This document shows, one piece after another, positions 25,192 to 34,048 of a stretch of 64,000 nucleotides of DNA. The stretch spans positions 62,001 through 126,000 of the forward strand of contig JAOZSQ010000001.1 in the NCBI GenBank assembly GCA_029939595.1, given 5' to 3'. The DNA comes from EX4572-165 sp002254885. GTDB lineage: Archaea > Thermoplasmatota > E2 > DHVEG-1. A program made the position numbers and the translations under genes. The notes under the pieces were generated by a model. It worked only from the letters and a program-made list of their open reading frames with translations, ran no database searches and was not told the origin of the DNA. Within the stretch, counting starts at the first letter, position 1; each line of letters opens with the position of its first letter.

Positions 25192-26426
25192 ACAGCTATC
25201 TTCTTTTTCTCATATTCTTCATAATACTTTGTTCGCATTGGTTCTATTTCATTCTGATATTTTTTAAGATATGGCAATTCCTTCATTAGATAATTAACCA
25301 TAGCTTGTTTAACAGCCAGATCTTCATCTTTAGAAATCCTGGATAATTTCTGCGCTTCTTTGCCCCACAAATTGTTCATCATCAATTGTTCAAAAGATAA
25401 CATTATCTTATCTTTACTAGTATTTTTTTTCGCAAGTTTAGTTACGCCAACAAAACTGTCAAAATCATTAAGATCTCTGCCGTTTGGTTCCCTGTCAAAT
25501 AACATGGTAAATATATCACGAATATTGGTTACATATTTGGAATCCTTTGTTTTCAATTCCTTATATGCGAATTTACCATCTACTTGAACATATTCGCCTT
25601 TGCTATTTTTAACTCTCACATATTTAGTTCTTAATCCGGTTGCCACGTTAAACGCAAGCATTCTTGGATAACCTTTAATGGATTTGGTAAGTTTTATTTT
25701 TTTGGGATCATCAACCGGCGAGGCAGGAGTTAGAATAGCCATATCTTTTTTAGTGGATATTCCTCGGAACAGATTTTGAATCCAATATTTATGGAGAACT
25801 CCTTTGAATCCCTGTTTTACATCATCCCAAGAAGAGTTGTGCGAGAATTTTGCCCATTCGGTGGGTCTGCCTTCAGTATATTGACTTCCTTCAAAATCAA
25901 CTTGAGCACCAACAGAATAGTTTCCATTATCATATTTGAATAATGCGTTGATTTGGTGCCCATAATGAGTTTTCTTATTTTGACCTATATAAGATACCCT
26001 ATTTGTGATTGGTTTGTCTTCTAGGGTGGTTAAAAGCTCAAATAAAGGTTCTAAATATTCATGGGGAATAGTAATATCCACATCTCCAATTGTGGACTTA
26101 TATTTGACAAATTCATTATCAGGAATTTTCTCATCAAAAAACGCATCGGAACTCCCATTAAAAGCGAAACCAGATAATACCACCTTAAAATCCAACCACA
26201 ATGGGTAACTGAATTTCTTTTTGAATTTATCATTGAGAATTTCAAATGCCTTGAGCATTTCCTTTTTAAACTCTTGCCGTTGTACTTTAGTGAGATCTAC
26301 CTTATCAGCAAACGCAATAACATCACCAGTCTGTCGGTTAATAGCTCTAGTATTTCCACCCATTAGTAGTAACTCCGATTCGTTGATTATTTGTTCCTTT
26401 TGGGTTAAAAAATCTTTAAATGTCAT
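25188..26426 (-). CDS. nucleotidyltransferase-fold protein B with capsid-targeting-like leader
   Basis: 412 aa, paralogue of the protein at 19077. N-G-S-S-D near residue 107, then G-D-V-D-I-T-I-P, later Q-V-D-F: the G-S, D-x-D and third-Asp pattern of the polymerase-beta fold. N-terminus M-T-F-K-D-F-L-T-Q. Overlaps both neighbours by 1-4 nt. Function unknown; candidate injected enzyme. Confidence 0.6.
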   Translation of the reverse strand: MTFKDFLTQKEQIINESELLLMGGNTRAINRQTGDVIAFADKVDLTKVQRQEFKKEMLKAFEILNDKFKKKFSYPLWLDFKVVLSGFAFNGSSDAFFDEKIPDNEFVKYKSTIGDVDITIPHEYLEPLFELLTTLEDKPITNRVSYIGQNKKTHYGHQINALFKYDNGNYSVGAQVDFEGSQYTEGRPTEWAKFSHNSSWDDVKQGFKGVLHKYWIQNLFRGISTKKDMAILTPASPVDDPKKIKLTKSIKGYPRMLAFNVATGLRTKYVRVKNSKGEYVQVDGKFAYKELKTKDSKYVTNIRDIFTMLFDREPNGRDLNDFDSFVGVTKLAKKNTSKDKIMLSFEQLMMNNLWGKEAQKLSRISKDEDLAVKQAMVNYLMKELPYLKKYQNEIEPMRTKYYEEYEKKKIAV

Positions 26427-27079
26427 TATTTTACCCTAATCATGGTCTGTTTTATTTCTGGTTGGGTATCCCATATTTTCTTCGCTCGGTCTTTATCAGC
26501 ATATTTCATTTTTTTGTATAAAGCACTAACAGCACTAACAGTTTTCTCGCCTTCTCTATACCAATGTGGATCATCACTCATCATATAAGCCCAATCAGCA
26601 CTATCAACCATACTTTGAAATTTCTTCCAATCGTCTTCTGTTATCTCTTTTTTATATTTTGCTGTGAGTTTCTTTTCAAGTTCTGCTGCTGCTGCTTTAT
26701 CCGATTCTTTTTTCTCTTTTTTCAGTGCTGTTGTCATTGCAGGAAGATAATGTTTTTCATATACTTCATCTACCAACCAATTTACTATTTTATCTATTTT
26801 TGCTGTTTCTTCGGGTGTTTTTTCTTTTCCAAATATATCTGCACCCTTTTTTCTGTCTTGTATATCAGCAAATCCCAATATACTTCTTCTAGCACATCTC
26901 AATTCATGAGGATTATCTTCAATACCTGAAAGAAGTTCTTTTGCACATTTTGATGCGGTTGCGCTGTCAAAATTTCCAGCTTTAACATATTTCATCATAA
27001 TTTGTCTGTCAGAACCCCAACCCCTTTTACATACTGCTGTACCTTCAGCTAAAAATTCTTTGAATGTTGTCTTTTTCAC
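26426..27079 (-). CDS. putative internal head protein
   Basis: 217 aa beginning M-K-K-T-T-F-K-E-F-L-A-E-G, the closest match here to the T4 capsid-targeting sequence. The rest is helical, Lys/Ala/Glu-rich (A-A-A-A-E-L-E-K-K). TATAAATA box 36 nt upstream. By analogy with T4 internal proteins it may be cleaved at Glu-Gly and packaged with DNA. Confidence 0.6.
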   Translation of the reverse strand: MKKTTFKEFLAEGTAVCKRGWGSDRQIMMKYVKAGNFDSATASKCAKELLSGIEDNPHELRCARRSILGFADIQDRKKGADIFGKEKTPEETAKIDKIVNWLVDEVYEKHYLPAMTTALKKEKKESDKAAAAELEKKLTAKYKKEITEDDWKKFQSMVDSADWAYMMSDDPHWYREGEKTVSAVSALYKKMKYADKDRAKKIWDTQPEIKQTMIRVK

Positions 27080-27114
27080 GTTTAACTCCTTGATGATTAA
27101 TAAATTCTTAGTTA

Positions 27115-27122
27115 TATTTATA
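27115..27122 (-). promoter_or_regulatory. T4-type late promoter octamer TATAAATA
   Basis: Exact octamer 36 nt upstream of the putative internal head protein. Confidence 0.55.
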
Positions 27123-27125
27123 CAT

Positions 27126-27335
27126 CTATGTTAAATAAGGTGAGGTTCTTGAAGTATCTTTTTCAATTTCGTGGACTTCACAAATTGTAATATCGGAGGG
27201 GGTGGAAGTATCTGCTCTGTCTAAAGCAATACTAATTGCATCATGTTTCGCATTTTCGTAGGAATCAGCCCATAGACTACCATGTATCAATTGGTTTTCT
27301 TTTCTATTATATGTTTTGAATCGGTATCGTTCCAT
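27126..27335 (-). CDS. hypothetical protein, 69 aa
   Basis: Starts inside the 3' end of the exonuclease-like gene (49-nt overlap) in another frame. No motif. Might be a shorter real gene. Confidence 0.5.
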   Translation of the reverse strand: MERYRFKTYNRKENQLIHGSLWADSYENAKHDAISIALDRADTSTPSDITICEVHEIEKDTSRTSPYLT

Positions 27336-27970
27336 CGTTTGTTACATTGGGTACAATAAAATAAGCCTCTTATTTCATCTAGTTTTTTTGAGTGAAAACG
27401 AATTATATTATTATTATCTCTAGGATCAATTATAAATCCAAAATTTAATATTTGAAGAAATAACATTTTAGTTATTCTTACATCTTCCAAATTATAATCA
27501 ACCAATTCCATCAGTTTTCCATCTTGATATAATCTTGGAGCATTTGCACCATGACCGGATTTACCAACATTATTAAAATTAGCTTTTACAGTGGCATTTA
27601 ATCCGAATCCTTTATGATGGGCATTAGTATTTTCAGTATCAAAAACAGTTTTGATGATTTCTTTCATTATATCAAAACTTCTTTCTTGTAATATATTAAT
27701 CCCCCAACAAGCTTGCACAACCTTATTGTCAAATTTATTACTATTAAATCCAACAACAAATTTAGAATTATCAACTAATTCATCAAATTCTTTTTTATTT
27801 TCATCACCGAAGATTCTATATCTTCTGGCATTAAAATCGTATGCAACAAGAGACGAGATTCCCATTCCCTTGTAATCGGTCCAACCATTACAATATTCAT
27901 AATTGGAATCTCGTTCTTCGTTCTTTCCTTGTATGCAATTCTTGATTTCCAAGTCATACACTACTATCAT
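27287..27970 (-). CDS. DEDD-type 3'-5' exonuclease-like protein
   Basis: 227 aa RNase H-like fold: V-Y-D-L-E at residues 4-8 (D-x-E), G-F-N-S-N-K-F-D-N around 95, Y-N-L-E-D-V-R-I-T near 160, matching ExoI, ExoII and ExoIII. A C-terminal C-T-Q-C may hold zinc. Could degrade host DNA or trim RNA 3' ends. Confidence 0.7.
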   Translation of the reverse strand: MIVVYDLEIKNCIQGKNEERDSNYEYCNGWTDYKGMGISSLVAYDFNARRYRIFGDENKKEFDELVDNSKFVVGFNSNKFDNKVVQACWGINILQERSFDIMKEIIKTVFDTENTNAHHKGFGLNATVKANFNNVGKSGHGANAPRLYQDGKLMELVDYNLEDVRITKMLFLQILNFGFIIDPRDNNNIIRFHSKKLDEIRGLFYCTQCNKRWNDTDSKHIIEKKTN

Positions 27971-28595
27971 TTTCCATTACCTTTATTGCTTCGTTTAATT
28001 GGACAACCTTTGTTTCCAAATTATCAACTATATCATTTGGATTCTTTCCTTGGAGCTTTTTGGTTTTGTATGTCAGTGACGTATTTATAACCGGTTTGTC
28101 CAACTCACATTTAGTTTGCATATCTTCAACCGTGTCTTTAATTTCATCTTGATATTCTTGGATTTTATCCAATGTTTCAACCGAGTTGGATACTAGGTAT
28201 TCAAGAAGTTCTTTATTTGATTTCTCAGGAGTATGCGAAATCATTTTCCATAACTTGGAAAATTTCTTTTTATTCATCGTATCAGGATTCTCAAGTTGGA
28301 TATCACCAATAAGAATTTCAATACCCGCTTCTTTTAGGAAATCCCGTATTTCTTTATCTTTTCCTAAGTATTTGTAGAATTTGCACATAGTTACAAATTT
28401 CTGCATCAATTTCATGAAATCCTCATGTGATGATATCATTTTTGTAACCAAATTGAATTCTTTAGGTTCGCATCCCAATCCAAATTTAGAAAGTTTGCTA
28501 TAGTCCCGTTTATTTGGATTTAGATTATCGCTAATATCAATTTTAGTATTAGCGCAATCTTCAATTTTGGTTTTGAAAAACCTTAATTCTTTCAT
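27954..28595 (-). CDS. hypothetical helical protein, 213 aa
   Basis: Long helical, Lys/Asp/Glu-rich protein, overlapping the exonuclease-like gene by 17 nt. Not recognised. Confidence 0.65.
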   Translation of the reverse strand: MKELRFFKTKIEDCANTKIDISDNLNPNKRDYSKLSKFGLGCEPKEFNLVTKMISSHEDFMKLMQKFVTMCKFYKYLGKDKEIRDFLKEAGIEILIGDIQLENPDTMNKKKFSKLWKMISHTPEKSNKELLEYLVSNSVETLDKIQEYQDEIKDTVEDMQTKCELDKPVINTSLTYKTKKLQGKNPNDIVDNLETKVVQLNEAIKVMENDSSV

Positions 28596-28864
28596 TGACT
28601 CTCCTGAGTTGTTTGTTTATTGTTTCTTATTGCCCAATCGTGATCTTTTTGGGGTCTCTTTTTTGATTCTTCATATAGATGCATACACATTTGAATCTTG
28701 TTGAAAAAAGATTTTTTATCAACTAATGAAAAATATTCACCATCTAATTGGTAAAGATAACCCAAAAATTTTGCGTTGACATACACGCTTTCTTTAACTG
28801 CTCCTGATTGTTGCTTTCTTTTGTTTCTGAATTTAAAAATAGGCTTCATTTTCATCGGGATCAT
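28592..28864 (-). CDS. hypothetical basic protein, 90 aa
   Basis: ATG at 28864 with a near-perfect AAGGAGG six nt upstream. Basic N-terminus then a small beta domain. No family. Confidence 0.65.
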   Translation of the reverse strand: MIPMKMKPIFKFRNKRKQQSGAVKESVYVNAKFLGYLYQLDGEYFSLVDKKSFFNKIQMCMHLYEESKKRPQKDHDWAIRNNKQTTQESQ

Positions 28865-28888
28865 ACTACCTCCTTTAAAGACGAACAA

Positions 28889-29125
28889 TTATTTTTTAGT
28901 TGTTGTCCTTCTTGGTGCTGGTTTTGTCTCCGCAGGTTGTAGTCTTTCCTTCAACTCGGCAACTTCTTTGTTTAGTTGAGAAATACTCTCATCTAAGGTG
29001 ATGTTTACTTTTTCTTGGTTTAGCACAGCTTTAGCAAGCTCTTGAATCATTTCATCTTTAGCTTCTTGTTTTGTTAAAGAATAATTCTCCGTACAATGCT
29101 CAATCAATTCTTTGTTTATCGTCAT
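28889..29125 (-). CDS. coiled-coil protein, 78 aa
   Basis: Heptad-like segment L-D-E-S-I-S-Q-L-N-K-E-V-A-E-L-K-E-R and a basic T-T-K-K tail. Overlaps the upstream gene by 4 nt. Confidence 0.65.
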   Translation of the reverse strand: MTINKELIEHCTENYSLTKQEAKDEMIQELAKAVLNQEKVNITLDESISQLNKEVAELKERLQPAETKPAPRRTTTKK

Positions 29126-29331
29126 TGGCTAATTCCTCCAACGGGGGGTTTATAATCATTTAGAGACTGATGTTCAATCCCTAGTTTGGTTTCCAAATCA
29201 TATATTTTTTCACTATATGATTTTAAAATATCAGACCTTAAATTACTTTCTCCAGTCTGATGTATTAAGTACCATCTCTGGCATCTTAAATCCTCTAATA
29301 ATAATTTGTCATAGGTTCTTGTTTTCTCCAT
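29122..29331 (-). CDS. hypothetical protein, 69 aa
   Basis: Start M-E-K-T-R-T at 29331 overlaps the end of ligA by 23 nt; an ATG 21 nt further upstream is possible. Helical, no motif. Confidence 0.55.
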   Translation of the reverse strand: MEKTRTYDKLLLEDLRCQRWYLIHQTGESNLRSDILKSYSEKIYDLETKLGIEHQSLNDYKPPVGGISQ

Positions 29332-31159
29332 AAATACTTTTAAACTCGTCAATAGTTAGAATTGTTATATCATATCTTTCCGCTTTCTTTGTTTTGGAAG
29401 ATGACCAACTTTTATCCGGTACTACTAACATATCAAGACTACGTGACACGCTACTAACAGGATTTAACCCAACATTAGTAGCATGTTTTTCATAAACCGT
29501 CCTTGGTTCATCCAACTTACCTGTAAAACAGACATCCTTCATTTCTTCTGTATATTTATCATCGGAAGCCTTTGATATTAAAATATTTTGGAATATGGAT
29601 ATTGTTTTATCCAAAAGTTCGGAATTATGAACCACACCTAAAATTAGTTGTCTTGCTCTTTTATTAGAATAACCTTCTATAGCCTCAAGAGTTGAATATT
29701 TTTCTTCCCTTGCTAAATCTTTTATTTCGCTTAGAGTAAAGCATTTGAGAACATCTTTTGATTGCCCACCACCAATTCCAGGTATATTCAAACTTGCCAA
29801 AATTTTCCAATCTTCTATTGGTGTTACCTGTACTCGTTCTAATTCCTTGGCAAATTTCTCTACTGATCTATCTCCCCAACCATCTAAATTCAATAAAGAT
29901 GCCAACTTGACAGTATATAAGTCAGGTACGCTATCAGCCAAACCATTTTCAGTTAACTGTTTGAGAGTGGCTTCAGCTATGTTTTTGTAACCCAATTTTT
30001 TAACCGATCCATGAAATCTGTTTAAATTCTTTCCTTCACAATCGGGATTGGTACAGTATAATTCGGGTGATCGGTATTCCACACTTGATGAACAAACAGG
30101 ACATCTAAACTGTTCAACATTAATAAAGAAACTTGAATCTTGTTTATCTAAATTTTTCACCACTTTGGGTATGACATCTCCAGCCCTCTCTAATACCACT
30201 CGGCAACCTTTTATTATTTTATGTTCGGTTACAAAATCCCAATTGTGTAATGTTGCTTGTTTGATACTCACCCCACTTAACTCAACCGGTTCCTTAAAAA
30301 TGGCTTTTGGTGTTAATTTTTCTTTACCACAACTTAACACTATGTCTCCAATAATTGCTTCACCACTTAAATTTTTGTATTTCAAAGCTAATGAATGACG
30401 ATAATGATGTGATGTTGCACCCAACGATTCAGCATATTCATTATCTTTCAATCTAAACACCAACCCATCTGTTGGGTACTTCTTGAATATGTTTGCATTT
30501 TTGATCATTTCAAATTCCCCTTTTACCGAATCTATTGTTACATCAGAACCATATATTCTATAGTCTACCATTGTTAAAAAGGGTTCGTCAATAGGTGGAG
30601 TATTATCATTGTTTAATATGCCTAAAGCATTCCTTGGTGTTTTATATAATTCACCACTTCCTCTTTTAATCACACCGGATTTAAAGAAGTGTTCAAAATC
30701 ATTTTCTGTTACAACTATTTCACCCTTAAATCCAGGATAATGATCGGAAATAAACTTAATCCAAGGTATCTTATGAGATATATTTTCGCCTTCTGTTCCA
30801 TCTCCCCTTGTTGCCAAAACTCCTGCTTTTGGATAACTACCCGCAACACCATCATATTTTGGTGACATCCAAAACAATTCATTTTTGGACCTTGCAACTT
30901 TCTTCATCCAATCTATGACACCATCTATATCATAAACCTTCTGCAAGGATAACATAAATTTCTCATGTTTGATTTTGCCGGTGGAGGATACTTTAGGTGT
31001 GTCTATATTTGAGAGGATAGGATGGTCTGGATCAATTTCTTCAATGGCTTCCAAGTGAGCATGATATTCATCATCGGGAATGTAATCTTCGCCGGTTTTC
31101 CAATAATGTTCATTAGCCTTTGTTACGATAGAAACATGTTCGTTAAGTTCCGTATTCAT
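29309..31159 (-). CDS. ligA: NAD-dependent DNA ligase
   Basis: 616 aa. Adenylation motif S-P-K-Y-D-G with K101, then OB fold, a Cys4 zinc finger near 355-377 (C-P-V-C ... C-T-N-P-D-C), helix-hairpin-helix repeats and a C-terminal BRCT domain (C-F-T-G-K-L). It lacks a long Ia domain and is shorter than bacterial LigA (about 670 aa). It seals nicks in phage DNA using NAD+, unlike the ATP ligase of T4. Confidence 0.93.
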   Translation of the reverse strand: MNTELNEHVSIVTKANEHYWKTGEDYIPDDEYHAHLEAIEEIDPDHPILSNIDTPKVSSTGKIKHEKFMLSLQKVYDIDGVIDWMKKVARSKNELFWMSPKYDGVAGSYPKAGVLATRGDGTEGENISHKIPWIKFISDHYPGFKGEIVVTENDFEHFFKSGVIKRGSGELYKTPRNALGILNNDNTPPIDEPFLTMVDYRIYGSDVTIDSVKGEFEMIKNANIFKKYPTDGLVFRLKDNEYAESLGATSHHYRHSLALKYKNLSGEAIIGDIVLSCGKEKLTPKAIFKEPVELSGVSIKQATLHNWDFVTEHKIIKGCRVVLERAGDVIPKVVKNLDKQDSSFFINVEQFRCPVCSSSVEYRSPELYCTNPDCEGKNLNRFHGSVKKLGYKNIAEATLKQLTENGLADSVPDLYTVKLASLLNLDGWGDRSVEKFAKELERVQVTPIEDWKILASLNIPGIGGGQSKDVLKCFTLSEIKDLAREEKYSTLEAIEGYSNKRARQLILGVVHNSELLDKTISIFQNILISKASDDKYTEEMKDVCFTGKLDEPRTVYEKHATNVGLNPVSSVSRSLDMLVVPDKSWSSSKTKKAERYDITILTIDEFKSIYGENKNL

Positions 31160-31352
31160 GATATTCCTTGGTTTGTTTAGTTATTATATAGTTATTAACA
31201 AGAATTTCAAAAAAAGCTATAAAATTAAGTATTCCTATAATTAGGAATACCCACCTCAACCAAATTGTCTCAATTGTTGGATTAAACAACCAAATGGTCA
31301 TACATAAAAATTGAATTAAATTCATCCAATATGATTGTTTATGTTTTTGCAT
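31143..31352 (-). CDS. two-helix membrane protein, 69 aa
   Basis: Hydrophobic segments at about residues 12-25 and 32-55, basic and polar ends. Overlaps the ligA start by 17 nt. Unknown role. Confidence 0.6.
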   Translation of the reverse strand: MQKHKQSYWMNLIQFLCMTIWLFNPTIETIWLRWVFLIIGILNFIAFFEILVNNYIITKQTKEYHEYGT

Positions 31353-31587
31353 AAAATCGTCCTAACATGGCGATTTGAAATCTTAAATCGGTCATTTGGT
31401 TGCCGGTCATCACTGCTTTATCGCATTTCTTACAAACATAAGCCTCTGAAATAAACTCTCTCATTTTCCCATCAATCTTTAAATGAAATTCGTAATCTTT
31501 CAATTCAAAATCGGTCCCCTTACAAAACATACACCAGAGTTTATTCCCGCTCAGTACAACTTCTTCCATTATGGCTGGATTTTCCAT
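31339..31587 (-). CDS. zinc-ribbon protein, 82 aa
   Basis: C-M-F-C-K-G near residue 19 and C-K-K-C-D-K near 52: two C-x2-C pairs around a beta hairpin, resembling the N-terminal zinc domain of MqsA-like proteins. No helix-turn-helix follows. Confidence 0.65.
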   Translation of the reverse strand: MENPAIMEEVVLSGNKLWCMFCKGTDFELKDYEFHLKIDGKMREFISEAYVCKKCDKAVMTGNQMTDLRFQIAMLGRFYAKT

Positions 31588-31589
31588 TT

Positions 31590-31907
31590 TTATTCCTGAT
31601 CGGGATTGTTCCTTTTATATAACCAACCATTACTTTTAATTGGCTTCCAAAAGGTTTTTGGTTCTCTCTTTTCTAATATCTCAACAATGCTTGTTTCAGG
31701 AACACGTTTGATTTTTTTACTGACCACTTTCTTGCGAATTCGTGTTGGTTTGATATTAACTTTTTGTGTTCCAACTTCAACAATTTCGCCTTTTTTACTT
31801 TTTAGTTCTCCTCTGACATACAGTTTTTTTATTTGTCTAAAAGAAAAACCCCTCATCAATTCTGTTTTGTTATATTCGGTTAACTTTTTTACTGTTTGTT
31901 TTCTCAT
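31590..31907 (-). CDS. basic hypothetical protein, 105 aa
   Basis: Lys/Arg-rich (K-K-V-V-S-K-K-I-K-R), likely nucleic-acid binding. AAGGAG 7 nt upstream; overlaps the phosphatase gene by 38 nt. Confidence 0.6.
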   Translation of the reverse strand: MRKQTVKKLTEYNKTELMRGFSFRQIKKLYVRGELKSKKGEIVEVGTQKVNIKPTRIRKKVVSKKIKRVPETSIVEILEKREPKTFWKPIKSNGWLYKRNNPDQE

Positions 31908-32364
31908 TCCACACTCCTTGAAGGTGTTTTATATCATTAACGGTGAGACCTGTTTTACTACTGGTTTCGTAGTATTCATTATGTCTAAAATGTTGGGAAA
32001 TTGATTCGTGAATTTTATCATCTATAATCAAAAACTTTTTTATTGAATATTTGGTTTTATTTTTAATTAACCAGGAAATTATTTCCGAGCCTCTTTTGGA
32101 CGCAGTATTATTGTAGGTTGTAACAGGAGTGAAACCGATTACCTCATTATGTATACCATATTCTTTTAGAAAACATTTTACCTCTTCCTCGCCATACATA
32201 ATACGCCAAGCACTTGATATCACCAATTTGATATCATGATTTTGTACGATTTTTTTGAAACATTTAACACAAGATGGTTTGAAATTCAAAAATCGTTCTG
32301 GTTGATTCCAATAATTTGTTAGTGGCTTTAATACGCCATCAAAATCCAAGAAGATTATATTCAT
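31870..32364 (-). CDS. HAD phosphatase of the RNA-repair type (A)
   Basis: 164 aa. HAD motif I F-L-D-F-D-G-V-L at residues 5-12, motif II S-S-A-W-R, and terminal acidic motif L-I-I-D-D-K. The S-S-A-W-R and R-G-x-E-I-x-x-W-L pattern is that of HAD domains found in multidomain RNA repair proteins (Swiss-army-knife family) and resembles the 3'-phosphatase half of T4 Pnk. It could heal RNA 2',3'-phosphate ends before ligation. A second copy lies at 51979. Confidence 0.75.
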   Translation of the reverse strand: MNIIFLDFDGVLKPLTNYWNQPERFLNFKPSCVKCFKKIVQNHDIKLVISSAWRIMYGEEEVKCFLKEYGIHNEVIGFTPVTTYNNTASKRGSEIISWLIKNKTKYSIKKFLIIDDKIHESISQHFRHNEYYETSSKTGLTVNDIKHLQGVWNEKTNSKKVNRI

Positions 32365-32388
32365 TTAATTGTTTCGTTTGAAATATTT

Positions 32389-32769
32389 CTAACCAAAAAT
32401 TTTATCCATTTTGGCTTCCATTGTTTTAGCATCAAAAGGTTTAACTACATAATTTGAAACACCAGCTTTTATTGCTGCTACAATGTTTTCTTGAAGGGCT
32501 TCTGCTGTTACCATTAAGAAAGGCATCTCTTTCCATTTATCTGAAGATCTAACCGCTTTTAATAATTCCAAACCGGTCATTTTGGGCATGTTCCAATCTG
32601 ATACAATAAAATCTATATTCTCTTTTTCCAGTTATTGTAATGCTGATGTACCATCGTCAGCTTCTATAATATTTATGAAACCAAGTTGACGTAGTATGTT
32701 TTTTACAATTCTTCTCATAGTGGAAAAATCATCTACTACTAATATTTTCATCCCCTTATCTGCTGCCAT
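32389..32769 (-). CDS. cheY: CheY-like response regulator with in-frame TAA
   Basis: Full-length CheY homologue of about 126 codons, interrupted by TAA at codon 46 (32632-32634, context CAA-TAA-C). Before it: I-L-V-V-D-D-F-S-T-M-R-R; after it: F-I-V-S-D-W-N-M-P (phospho-Asp), M-V-T-A-E-A and Y-V-V-K-P-F. Residues closely match chemotaxis CheY. AGGAG 8 nt upstream. A phage CheY could reprogramme motility; the stop means readthrough, pseudogene or error. The second half alone starts at an ATG at 32589. Confidence 0.75.
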
Positions 32770-32822
32770 TAAAACTCCTTAACATTTGGGTTAACTCAAA
32801 ACCTTGTTTTGTTTTAATGTAT

Positions 32823-33059
32823 TTATTCATTTTGGTTTTCCCATGTCCCATCTTTTATTTTTTTCTTTTCTTTTATTATTTCCAGTTTTTCAGTGTCTAT
32901 CTTTTTTATCACACCACTACATTTATTCACTTTATAGACCATTTCATTAACTGTCTTGATATCATAACAACCTTTACTCGCCATATTACTAATATCATCA
33001 CCAAAAGCCCAAGTTATTACTACTACAATCCAAAATAACGGCCACAAAAAATCTTCCAT
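32823..33059 (-). CDS. membrane-anchored small protein, 78 aa
   Basis: N-terminal hydrophobic helix (W-P-L-F-W-I-V-V-V-I-T-W) then a charged helical tail. Inner-membrane anchor or uncleaved signal. No family. Confidence 0.6.
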   Translation of the reverse strand: MEDFLWPLFWIVVVITWAFGDDISNMASKGCYDIKTVNEMVYKVNKCSGVIKKIDTEKLEIIKEKKKIKDGTWENQNE

Positions 33060-33103
33060 TTAATCCTTTTACTTCGTTTGCCCATATTATATTTGTTGAT
33101 GTA

Positions 33104-33191
33104 TGGTGCGGCTGGCGGGACTTGAACCCGCAACCCCAATTAAGGGGATAGACTCCTCAAGCCTACGTGTATGCCATTCCACCACAACCGC
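33104..33191 (-). tRNA. tRNA-Leu (GAG)
   Basis: 88 nt with long variable arm (CCCC/GGGG). Acceptor GCGGTTG/CAGCCGC, discriminator A, CCA encoded. Anticodon arm TAGGC-TTGAGGA-GTCTA; T arm GCGGG-TTCAAGT-CCCGC. Confidence 0.9.
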
Positions 33192-33220
33192 ATTTAATCT
33201 TTAATTTTTAATCATAACAT

Positions 33221-33247
33221 AAAAAAAGGGGTTTATGCAACCCCTTT
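33221..33247 (-). terminator. intrinsic terminator
   Basis: On the minus strand AAAGGGGTT-GCATA-AACCCCTTT followed by a T run, just after the YkuK-like gene. Confidence 0.85.
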
Positions 33248-33256
33248 CTTTTTTCT

Positions 33257-33736
33257 TTATTTTGTATACCTGTCGGCAGTATATGACGCACATGGAGCAT
33301 CCGGTTTGATTCTTGGAATAAACCCCATTCCAGTTACATAACCAATACACGCTTCAATAGCATCTCTGGACCGACCATTCTTACCGGCATCAATATGTAC
33401 TTCCATTGCATCAATTTGTTTCATTGTTTCCAAATCTTCAAATACTTGAATAATATCAAGTGACCTTTGAGTTTCTTGATAAATTTGTTGAACTATATTG
33501 AAATCCTTTGGTCGCCAGTTTTTGCGATAGAATATGTTTCCACCATGTCCGATTTGGTACAATACGATAGCTGTAACATACAATCTTTTTTTCTTGATAG
33601 ATTGTGAATCTGTACCAACCCATAGTGCAAATTTATCAGATGGATTTTTTTTCATTATTTTAATTATTCGTTCTCGTACCTCCTCAAGTGTAAATTTCTC
33701 CTTTCTGGAGTTTCTGAACTCTTTTACTTCTTCCAT
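33257..33736 (-). CDS. YkuK-family RNase H-like protein
   Basis: 159 aa matching the DUF458/YkuK pattern: V-G-T-D-S-Q, then H-I-D-A-G-K-N-G-R-S, then G-F-x-P-x-I-K-P-D-A-P-C-A-S-x-x-A-D-R-Y-T. The fold is RNase H-like with conserved Asp residues. Activity of the family is not established; RNA processing is a guess. Confidence 0.8.
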   Translation of the reverse strand: MEEVKEFRNSRKEKFTLEEVRERIIKIMKKNPSDKFALWVGTDSQSIKKKRLYVTAIVLYQIGHGGNIFYRKNWRPKDFNIVQQIYQETQRSLDIIQVFEDLETMKQIDAMEVHIDAGKNGRSRDAIEACIGYVTGMGFIPRIKPDAPCASYTADRYTK

Positions 33737-33752
33737 AACAATCTCTATTTTG

Positions 33753-33826
33753 TGGTAGGAGCAGATGGTAACGATCCAACTTCTCTTCCTTATCAGGGAA
33801 GTGTTCTTCCTTTGAACTATGCTCCC
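33753..33826 (-). tRNA. tRNA-Ile (GAT)
   Basis: Acceptor GGGAGCA/TGCTCCT, discriminator A, CCA encoded. Anticodon arm CTTCC-CTGATAA-GGAAG. T loop ATCGTTA is non-standard. Confidence 0.85.
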
Positions 33827-33832
33827 ATAATA

Positions 33833-34048
33833 TTAAGCCTCCTTTGAAATGTGCTTCTCATAGTGTTTATAATATGCTGCTATCTCATTTAAAGGCATTA
33901 TGTGTTGATCTTTTACATGTTTCCATTTACCAAATTCTTCAAGAAGTTCTCTTGATTTGTCAATACAACTCCCAATTGGTGGTGAATTTAGTTTTCTAAA
34001 CTCAAATAATGTTTTATTGATTAACTTTATTTTCCAAAAATTCTTCAT
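33833..34048 (-). CDS. hypothetical protein, 71 aa
   Basis: Basic, helical. ATGA overlap with the upstream gene. No motif. Confidence 0.6.
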   Translation of the reverse strand: MKNFWKIKLINKTLFEFRKLNSPPIGSCIDKSRELLEEFGKWKHVKDQHIMPLNEIAAYYKHYEKHISKEA

